16,280 nucleotides of DNA from Clostridia bacterium. Its GTDB lineage: Bacteria > Bacillota_A > Clostridia > Oscillospirales > CAG-272. The position numbers and the translations under genes were made by a program. Location: contig JAFQUG010000019.1 of NCBI GenBank assembly GCA_017408625.1, forward strand, positions 1-16,280, in the 5' to 3' direction. The notes under the pieces were generated by a model. That model ran no database searches and was not told the origin of the DNA. It worked only from the letters and a program-made list of their open reading frames with translations. Positions 6,604-14,400 of the stretch are shown here, piece after piece; position 1 is the first letter of the stretch; each line of letters begins with the position of its first letter.

Positions 6604-6632
6604 TTTACATTTTTGTCCATCTGTGTTACAAT
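6604..6632 (+). promoter_or_regulatory. Promoter of the thioredoxin lipoprotein gene
   Basis: TTTACA (6604-6609), a 17-bp spacer, TACAAT (6627-6632). Its -35 box is only 20 bp from that of the divergent tmk promoter (6578-6583), so the two may compete or be co-regulated. Confidence 0.72.
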
Positions 6633-6658
6633 ATAAAAAAAGAGATGGGAGAATACGT

Positions 6659-7189
6659 ATGAAACACATCAAATGGACTGTGCTCGCGCTTGCGCTGATT
6701 CTTGTGCTGCCGTTGGTTGCCTGCAGCGCGGGAGGCAATACCGATGGGCAGGAAAGCACCGAGGCACAGGCAGGTGGCAACGCACCAAATTTTGCCGTGC
6801 TTGACGAGAACGGCCAACGCGTGGAGCTGTCCGAATTGCGCGGAAAGCCCGTGGTCATCAACTTCTGGGCAACCTGGTGCGGCTATTGCGTCAAGGAAAT
6901 GCCGGATTTCAACAAGGCCTGTGCCGAGAACCCCGACGTGGTATTTATGATGGTCAACGTGACCGACGGCGTGTATGAGACCGTGGACAAGGCCAAGGCG
7001 TTTGTCGCGGAGCAGGGATATGATTTCGATATTTATTTCGACGTGCTTGGAGAGGCGGTCAAGGCCTACGGCGTGACCGGCTATCCCACCACCGTGTTTG
7101 TCAGTGCAAACGGAGACGTGGTGGCCAAGGAGGTTGGCATGATCAGCTATGAGACGCTGATCTCGGGACTTTCGCTGATCGACGAATAA
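6659..7189 (+). CDS. TlpA/ResA-like thioredoxin-fold lipoprotein
   Basis: A 176-residue membrane-anchored thiol-disulfide oxidoreductase on the outer face of the membrane. The N-terminus is a lipoprotein signal, MKHIKWTVLALALILVLPLV followed by AC, with the lipobox cysteine at 22. A flexible Gly/Glu/Gln linker (23-40) leads to the thioredoxin domain: NAPNFAVLDENGQRVELSEL, then VINFWATWCGYC with redox cysteines 74 and 77, and the cis-proline loop TGYPTTVF further on. The order fits TlpA/ResA/AhpC-TSA-type reductases, which use electrons from a CcdA-like membrane protein (not in this window). The start at 6659 is chosen over an upstream ATG at 6623 because it begins the signal peptide and has GGGAG eight bases before it; the upstream ATG lies within the -10 region of the promoter. 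Targets, such as disulfides of exported proteins, are unknown. Confidence 0.92.
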   Translation: MKHIKWTVLALALILVLPLVACSAGGNTDGQESTEAQAGGNAPNFAVLDENGQRVELSELRGKPVVINFWATWCGYCVKEMPDFNKACAENPDVVFMMVNVTDGVYETVDKAKAFVAEQGYDFDIYFDVLGEAVKAYGVTGYPTTVFVSANGDVVAKEVGMISYETLISGLSLIDE

Positions 7190-7202
7190 GCGGCAAATTT
7201 CT

Positions 7203-7228
7203 AAAACGCCTTGATTTATAGGCATTTT
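7203..7228 (+). terminator. Weak terminator-like hairpin after the thioredoxin gene
   Basis: AAAACGCC (7203-7210) pairs with GGCATTTT (7221-7228) apart from one C-A mismatch, with a 10-nt loop. It lies 14 nt after the stop and ends in TTTT. The loop contains the -35 box of the next promoter. Confidence 0.45.
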
Positions 7229-7239
7229 CGTGATATAAT
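7211..7239 (+). promoter_or_regulatory. Promoter of the 7TM-LuxR regulator
   Basis: TTGATT (7211-7216), a 17-bp spacer, consensus TATAAT (7234-7239). It is nested in the terminator-like hairpin of the gene before it. Confidence 0.78.
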
Positions 7240-7283
7240 GAATCAAATAAACCGATCGAATCATCAGTAAAGGAGGTATGACT

Positions 7284-8246
7284 ATGGTAATCGCGGCATA
7301 CGGTATCGTATTATTACTGTCGTTTCTTTTGCCTGTTGGGTACTTCCTGTTTGTTCGGAAAAAGCAAAAAGAGCCGTGGCTGCTGCTTTTGTATATTTGC
7401 GTATGCGTGGTCAACCTCGGATATCTGCTGCTTTCGGTGTCCGAAAGCGTGGAATTTGCGTTGCTTGCCAATAAAATCGCATATCTGGGGCAGGTTTTTG
7501 CACCCATGTGCACGCTATTGCTGCTCTCCAAGGTCTGCAATATCAGTTATCCCAAATGGGTGCCCTACGTATTGGGCGTTGCTGCTGTGCTGATGCTTGC
7601 ATTGGTGCTGACCACGGGGCATCTGGATTGGTACTATGCGAGCGTGGAGCTGATCAAGGAGGACGGCGCTTCCAAGCTGGTCAAGGAATACGGCGTGCTG
7701 CATCCGCTCAATCTTGTCTACGTGCTGGTGTATTTCGTCATTATGCTGACAGTGGTGATCGTATCGCTGAGCAAAAAAAGCGCGGTTTCTCATAAACCGG
7801 CAGGCTTGATGCTGGCGGTGGTGATCGGCAACGTGGGCATGTGGATCGTGGAGAAGCTTGTTCCGCTGAATTTTGAATTTCTGTCGGTCTCTTATCTGAT
7901 GAGCTCGTTCGTGTTCTTCTTTGTGTATTGGATGCTGCAGGATTACATACACGTCACGGACGTTGCCAGGGCACCCGAGCCGCAGCAGGCGGCCATGGTG
8001 GAGATCACCTCCATGTCGGCCGAGCAAAAGCTGGAGATCATTCTCGGGCAGCTCAAGGATGGCGAGGTGCTTGCCATGCGCGAGCGAGAGATCTTGGAAT
8101 TGATGCTCAAGAATAAGAAGCGCAAGGAGATCGCCGCAGAGCTGTTTTTGTCGGAAAACACGGTCAAGACCTATACGCGCACGCTGTATGCCAAACTGGG
8201 CGTGAGCAGCAGAGATGAGCTGTATGCGTTGCTTTTGCGAAAGTGA
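7284..8246 (+). CDS. Membrane-bound LuxR-type transcriptional regulator with seven-helix sensor
   Basis: A one-component regulator with sensing and DNA binding on one 320-residue chain. The N-terminal 220 residues form about seven hydrophobic helices (near 1-24, 32-52, 60-81, 91-109, 141-162, 172-191, 198-219), resembling the 7TM region found at the N-terminus of some histidine kinases. A linker (about 220-260) leads to a C-terminal LuxR/GerE helix-turn-helix, MREREILELMLKNKKRKEIA at 265-284 continuing with AELFLSENTVKTYTRTLYAK, with the usual NTVKTY recognition helix. There is no kinase or receiver domain. Two in-frame ATGs exist at 7278 and 7284; I prefer 7284 because the AAAGGAGG SD (7269-7276) abuts the first ATG with only 1 nt but stands 7 nt from the second. 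The gene has its own promoter and a strong terminator. Its ligand and targets are unknown; neighbouring envelope genes are candidates. Confidence 0.88.
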   Translation: MVIAAYGIVLLLSFLLPVGYFLFVRKKQKEPWLLLLYICVCVVNLGYLLLSVSESVEFALLANKIAYLGQVFAPMCTLLLLSKVCNISYPKWVPYVLGVAAVLMLALVLTTGHLDWYYASVELIKEDGASKLVKEYGVLHPLNLVYVLVYFVIMLTVVIVSLSKKSAVSHKPAGLMLAVVIGNVGMWIVEKLVPLNFEFLSVSYLMSSFVFFFVYWMLQDYIHVTDVARAPEPQQAAMVEITSMSAEQKLEIILGQLKDGEVLAMREREILELMLKNKKRKEIAAELFLSENTVKTYTRTLYAKLGVSSRDELYALLLRK

Positions 8247-8264
8247 CGAGATAATAAAAATTGA

Positions 8265-8318
8265 AAACAGGCTGGATCGACCGGCTTTTGAAAAGCGGTC
8301 GGTGCAGCCTGTTTTTTT
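8265..8318 (+). terminator. Strong intrinsic terminator after the LuxR-type gene
   Basis: AAACAGGCTG (8265-8274) pairs with CAGCCTGTTT (8305-8314). The inner arms CGACCG (8278-8283) and CGGTCG (8295-8300) extend the stem, and a run of seven T follows (8312-8318). Confidence 0.92.
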
Positions 8319-8352
8319 GCCTTTCGAGGGCATTGGAGAGGGGAACTCCTCG

Positions 8353-8404
8353 TTTTCACCCCTTTTCACCCCTTGCCTTGGGGGGATTCACCCCCAAAGG
8401 GTGA
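8353..8404. repeat. CACCCC direct repeats and overlapping G/C hairpins upstream of the giant gene
   Basis: TTTTCACCCC occurs twice in tandem (8353-8362 and 8363-8372) and again partly as ATTCACCCC (8386-8394). GGGGG (8381-8385) can pair with CCCCC (8391-8395), while TCACCC (8388-8393) can instead pair with GGGTGA (8399-8404). The two hairpins share bases and exclude each other. No gene is present here. Confidence 0.5.
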
Positions 8405-8426
8405 TGTGCGCACGCATGCGCGCATG
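8404..8426. promoter_or_regulatory. 23-nt alternating purine-pyrimidine tract (Z-DNA-prone)
   Basis: From A8404 to G8426 every base alternates purine and pyrimidine, mostly GC/CG steps. The tract contains the palindromes GTGCGCAC (8406-8413) and CATGCGCGCATG (8415-8426). It sits directly upstream of the likely -10 box of the giant gene, in the place of a -35 box. Confidence 0.55.
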
Positions 8427-8433
8427 ATAAAAT
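8425..8433 (+). promoter_or_regulatory. Candidate extended -10 promoter of the giant surface-protein gene
   Basis: TGATAAAAT fits an extended -10 (TG-n-TAnAAT). The hexamer 17 bp upstream (TGTGCG, 8405-8410) is not a good -35, which an extended -10 can tolerate. Transcription would start near 8440, inside the palindrome, leaving a leader of about 35 nt. Confidence 0.45.
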
Positions 8434-8453
8434 ATTCTTGTACAAGAATATTT
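8430..8453. promoter_or_regulatory. 24-bp perfect palindrome, probable operator of the giant gene
   Basis: AAATATTCTTGT (8430-8441) is followed without spacer by its exact reverse complement ACAAGAATATTT (8442-8453). It overlaps the 3' end of the candidate -10 box and the predicted start site, and ends 10 nt before the SD AAGGAGG. A homodimeric repressor bound here would block initiation; as RNA it could also form a 5' hairpin. Confidence 0.65.
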
Positions 8454-8474
8454 CCAAGAAAAGGAGGAAAAACC

Positions 8475-11400
8475 ATGAAAACGAAATTCCGTCATATCGG
8501 ATACGTCGTGCTGATCGCGCTGGCGGCGGTAGTCACGCTTGCTTTGCTGATCCCCGCCATGCAGATGGAGGTACAGGGCATTCCTGCAACCTCGGTCATG
8601 CTGACCGACCTTGAAGGCAATACGGTGCAGCTGACCGATCAGGACGTACAGGAGGCGACCTATTCCTGGGTTGCCGAAACGGCAACGCTGACCCTGAACG
8701 GATACAGCGGCAGAAAGATCACCACCAACGGTGACGTCAATCTGCACCTGAAGGGGACAAACACGCTGACCATGGATCCGAATGCCGAGAGCGGCGTACA
8801 GAGTGCGCTCTATCTGGATTACAATACGGTGCAGATCACGGCAGACGAGGGCGGCGTGCTGAACGTCCGCGGCGATCTGAAAACGTATTTCACCGCCGTT
8901 TGCGGAAGCGTGAATATGGTGAGCGGTACGCTGGACATCAACGTCACCAGCGCATCCGATGGCATCCTGTACGGCATTGAGAGATCGTTGACGTACGATT
9001 CTTCGTCCGAAAATGCAACCGTGAATATTACCGTCGAGCGTACGGTGGAGAGCAATTCGTTTATTTACGGCGTGTATAACCAGGCCGAATTCCGGGAATG
9101 CGGCGACGTCGGGCTCAGCATTTCCTTGACGGGCGCGGAAAATGACACAATCATCGGTGTGAGTACGCTGTTGGTCTATGAGTCCGGCTGCAAGATCAAG
9201 ATTGATCTGGATAACGGTGCGGGCGACGACGTGCTTCTCAAAGCCGCTGAAAGCTGTCAGGGCATTTCTCTGACCGAGGGCGGTAAGGTAGAGCTTGGCG
9301 GCTACGTGGAGAGCTATTCGCTACCGACGTATACAAACAAGAATACCGTGACCACCACACCTGCCAATAACCAATACGTATGGATCGAAACCGACGGGCA
9401 GCCCATGCATTCATCGGATTTCGTGCTCAGCAATCTTGACGGCACGCCCTGCTTGAATGCGGTCTTTGAATATTCGGCAGAGCCCGCCAAGCTGACCTGG
9501 GTGGGGGACGGTTGGTTCTCAATTCCCGCGTCCGTAGTAGAGGATAACGCATCCTTGAATCTGCAGGCAGGCATCAGAGGCGCAAACTATCATACGAATA
9601 ACGATAATACTTACTGGAATTTTGAGGTCATTGAGGGTACCTTGCCCGAGGGCTTGTACCTGTATTACGGTGGCATACTGAGCGGTCAGTTTACCACTCC
9701 CTGTGAAGCGGGCAGTGTGACTATCCGCGCAACCGACCGTGCAGGCACGTATTGGGATACCTCGGACGACGAGATCGTGGAGTTTACTATTCCGTATGGC
9801 GCATGTGTGGACAAGGATCGCTTTTTGAAGGTTGGCGATGCAGATCCCGTGGAAATGAAGCAGGACGGCAGCGGCACGGGCTGGAGCTATGACGCAGAAA
9901 GCTCCACGCTGACGCTGACTAACTATAACGGCGGCCCGATCAAGGCGGAAAAGCCCTTTGATCTGCGCATCGTTGGTGAAAACACCATTACGGTCAGCGA
10001 TACGGTCCGCACCACCGACTATTACCAGAGCTACGGCATCTGGCTGGAAACCAACAGCAGCGCAAATGTCACGCTCTCGGCTGACGGGGATGCAACGCTC
10101 AACGTTATTGGCGAGGGTCTGACGGGGGATTTCGCCCTGCTGCGTCTGAGCGTGCTTGAGATCAAGAGCGGCACGGTCAATCTGATCGGCAGCTCGGATT
10201 TTTCGAGTACGTATAACAGCACCGGCTGTGCTGTATACGGTACGCTCCAATTCTCGGTTGAGCAAGACGACAGCGCCGACGTGACCATCGACGTGCAGAA
10301 CACGGGTGCTACCTCGTTTGCCCGCCTGTACGGCAACGGACAAAGCAGCGGTAACGTGTACGTCAGAGAATGTGACAACGTGACGTTTACCGTCAACGTT
10401 GCGGGTAACCAAAATACCGAGATCGAGGCCGTCAAGGGACTTGAGCTGTATCAAACCTCGGCTAAGGTCATGATCGTGGCCGACAATCAGGAAAGTGAAA
10501 GTCGAAAGTGCATTGCGGTGGAAAACATGGGCGGCCTGGTACTCAAGGAGGGCGGCGAGCTGGATATGAGCGGCCTTGTGCGCACCTATTCGCTGATGAC
10601 CAACGTTGACCCGCACACGGTTTGCACCACACCCGCAAACAATAATTACTACTGGCATGATACAGACTCCAACCCGTATCTTACGATGTATGAGCTACGT
10701 GATCTGAACGGCCATCCCATCACGCACGTGATATTTGAATATGCCGACGAGCCTGCCCCTGTAAAATGGACGGGCTACGGTCTGATCTATATTCCGGACG
10801 GCATGGTCGGTGATCGCTTCAGCATTGATCTGCGTGCAGGTCTGGTAGGCGGCCATTCCTTCTATACCACCGGTGCTTATTGGAAGTATGAGGTGGTAGA
10901 GGGCACGCTGCCCACGGGATTGGACCTCGGCATGTATAACGGTTTGCTTTCCGGTCAGGTCATCGCTCCCTGCGTCGCAGGTAAGGTCAAGATCGTAGCG
11001 ATCGACATGGCAGGCACGGCAGGGGATGAAAGTGACGACCGAAGCGTGACCTTTGAGCTGTCCTACGGAGCATTTTCGACCAACAAGCCGGTTACGGGCA
11101 TTTCGCTCGACAAGGATTTCATCATATTGGAAAACACGGGCAAGGGCAGCGTTTCTGCCATCGTAACGCCCGCGGATGCAGCATATCCCAACGTTACGGC
11201 AAGTCAGACTGACGGAAACGGCGAGATTTCGATCACCGAGATCGCCACCCCCGTCAATGGCGTCAGCGAGATCTCGCTGCGTGCTAACGGCACGGCAGGC
11301 GTATATACGGTTAAGATCGTGACGGTTGAGCTGGGACTGCTTGCCCCCGAGTTTACGGTCTACGTCAAGGAAATCATGCCCGAGATCTCGATTAACTATG

Positions 11401-14400
11401 AAAACCAACGCCTGCAGGGCTTTGTCACGGGCGCGTCCTATTATATTTGCGGCGAGGACATTGAAGAGGTGACGTTTGTCGCGGACGGATATTCCTACGT
11501 CATTCCCGAGGAATGGCTGGGTAAAACGGTGCAGATCACGCGTCTGAACGCAGAGCCCACCTGTAACAGTGATGCACTGGAGATCGCCATTCCCGCAAGA
11601 CCCGCAGCACCCACCGGGCTTGAGTCGGTCAACTCGTTTGACTATGAAAGCGCGGACGGTATCATCACAGGCACGGATGAGAGCATGGAATACAGAGCCG
11701 ATCATGACGATTACTGGTACTCGATTGAGGGTGACGAGGTATACAACCTGGCCGTCGGCACGTACTTTGTCAGATACAAATCCACTGATTCCGCATTCTG
11801 CGGTCTTCCCGCAACGGTGGTCGTTGGCTACGACGAGCTTGGTTTTGATGATCTGGACGAGTTTGACATCCCCGGCGGTATGACCAACACCTCGTTCCAA
11901 GTAGATCTTAGCCAAGGCATCTGGGGCGGTAAGGGACCCTATACCTTTACGGTGGAAGGACCCTCCTGGATCACGGTGGATTCCAATTGGAATCTGGTTG
12001 CATCCCGTCCCGCAGAGGAATCGGATGCCACCACCGCAACCATCACGGTGACCGATGCTGACAGTGTCAGCCGCTCTGTAATCATCAACGTAGGCGCGGT
12101 CGTTGCTCCGCACGTTTGCGTCTTTGACCAGGAAAATCCGCTTGCAGCGTATAAGATCAGCGACGCGGATTGCCTGAATCCTGCAAAATATTATCTGAGC
12201 TGCACCTGTGGAGAGGCAGGCGATCTGCCCTTTGATTACGGTGACGCACTCGGCCATTCCTTTGAGGAAAAGATCGAGGATGCGGCACATCTCAAGGCAG
12301 CAGGCGCGGATTGCCAACACAAGAATACGTATTGGCTGGATTGCACCCGCTGCAACGTGATCAGCGATAGCGAGTTCTTTGAGGGCTCGGCGGTCGGTGC
12401 GCACGTATTTGATGAGGAGAGCTGGGGGTACAAGGATGCACAGGGTCACGCACATTTGTGCACGGTAGAGAACTGCACGGCGCACGATGATCTCAAAGCG
12501 CACGTGCCCGGCGAAGAGGCAACTGAGCTGAGCGCGCAGCTTTGCATCGCCTGCGGCTATGAGGTTGCTCCCAAGAAGCCGCACGTACACGACATAGAAT
12601 TCATGAAGGCCAAGGATGCCGATTGCACCAACACGGGCAATATCGCATATTACTACTGCACAGGCCTCTGCGGCAAGTATTTTGCGGATGAAGAGGCAAC
12701 CGAGGAGATCGTAAACAAGGCCGACGTGATCATCCCGGCACTTGGCCACGATTATTCCGAGCAGCTGCAAAACGAGCTGCATATCAAGCACGTGCCCGAA
12801 AACTGCGTTGAGGTTTACACGTATTGGTACAACTGCTCTCGCTGCACCGCCTGCGCCAAGGATGACCCGAGTGCAGAGGATAAGTTCTATTTGGGAACCG
12901 TTCACGGTGACCACGTTTTTGGTGACCTTGTGGCCGAAATTCCCGAGGTCCACACGCCCGAGGAGCTTTCGGGCGGCGTGGCAGCACACTACAGATGTAG
13001 TGCTTGTGAGGGATACTTCACGCAGCAGTGGGTCCAGACCACACTACAGGCTTTGACCGGCAAGGTGCCGGAGCATACTTTCAACGAAGTCAAGATCAAT
13101 TCCACACAGCACTGGACCAAGTGTGTATGCGGCAAGGAAACCGAGCATATCGATCACACGGGCGGCACACCTACCTGTACCGAGCAGGCGAAGTGCGAAG
13201 GATGCGGCTATGGCTATGGCCAGACGGTGGAACACGTCTTCGGAGAGCTAGTTGCAGCGGTCGCAGCGGTGCATACTCAAAATGAGCTTGCAGCGAGCGT
13301 AGCGGCCCATTTCAGATGTACCTCTTGCCAAGGCTATTTCACCGAGGATAAGCAGGAGAGTACGCTGCAGGCGCTGACGGGACAGATGCCGGCTCATGCA
13401 TACGACACGCAAAAGAGTGATGCACAAGGACACTGGACCGAGTGCGAATGCGGTAGCAAGACCGAGACGGTCGCGCATACGGGCGGCACGGCAACCTGTA
13501 CGGCCAAGGCAACGTGCGCGACTTGCGGCAAGGAATACGGTGAGCTTGCGGCGCACGATTACAGCGAAGCCACCTGTACCAAGAAGGCAACCTGTAGTGT
13601 CTGCGGCGCAGAGACGGGCGAGCTTGCAGCGCACGATTATAGCGAGGCGACCTGTACCAAGAAGGCAACCTGTAGTGTCTGCGGCGCAGAGACGGGCGAG
13701 CTTGCGGCACACGATTACAGCGAGGCGACTTGTACCAAGAAGGCAACCTGTAGTGTCTGCGGCGCAGAGACGGGTGAGCTTGCGGCACATACGCCCAACG
13801 CGGACGACGGGGACTGCACGACCGACGTGACCTGCTCGGCATGCGGAGCGGTGACTGCCGAGGGCGCAGATGCGCATACGGGCGGCACGGCAACCTGTAC
13901 GGCCAAGGCGACGTGCGCGACTTGCGGCAAGGAATACGGCGAGCTTGCAGCGCACGATTACCGCGAAGCCACCTGTACCAAGAAGGCAACCTGTAGCGTC
14001 TGCGGCGCAGAGACGGGTGAGCTTGCAGCGCACGATTACAGCGAGGCGACCTGTACCAAGAAGGCAACCTGTAGTGTCTGCGGTGCACAAACGGGCGAGC
14101 TTGCAGCGCACGATTACAGCGAAGCCACCTGTACCAAGAAGGCAACCTGTAGCGTCTGCGGCGCACAAACGGGCGAGCTTGCGGCGCATATCGAAGGTGA
14201 TTGGGTGGTAACGCAAGCACCCGAGATCGGTGTAGCAGGCAAGCAGGTCAAGAGCTGTACCGCATGTGGAGCGGTGCTGAAGGAACAGGAGATTCCCGCT
14301 CTCGAAGAACCGACCACCGAAGAAGATACGACCGAGCCCGAGGAAGATACGACCGAGCCCGAGGAAGATACGACCGAGCCCGAGGAGGATACGACCGAGC

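Noticed and set aside
5847..6662. A 271-codon plus-strand frame across tmk
   Set aside because: It starts inside the HPr-like gene, crosses the terminator and is antisense to a clear thymidylate kinase.
6626..7540. A 304-codon minus-strand frame across the thioredoxin and LuxR-type genes
   Set aside because: It spans two well-supported plus-strand genes and both of their promoters, and shows no recognisable domain.
8373..8474. An N-terminal extension of the giant protein by 34 codons
   Set aside because: The extension would start with no SD and run through the alternating tract, -10 box and palindrome. The ATG at 8475 has a strong SD and begins the signal sequence.
10695..12989. A 764-codon open frame on the minus strand opposite the giant gene
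   Set aside because: No family motifs or plausible SD/promoter are visible, and it lies wholly antisense to convincing repeat domains. Long antisense frames are expected from the codon bias of the sense gene.
12112..14300. Reading the many CxxC motifs as DNA-binding zinc fingers or cytochrome c haem sites
   Set aside because: The protein is exported and wall-anchored. The motifs are CxxCG without the following His of CxxCH haem sites, and the pattern matches clostridial surface repeats.
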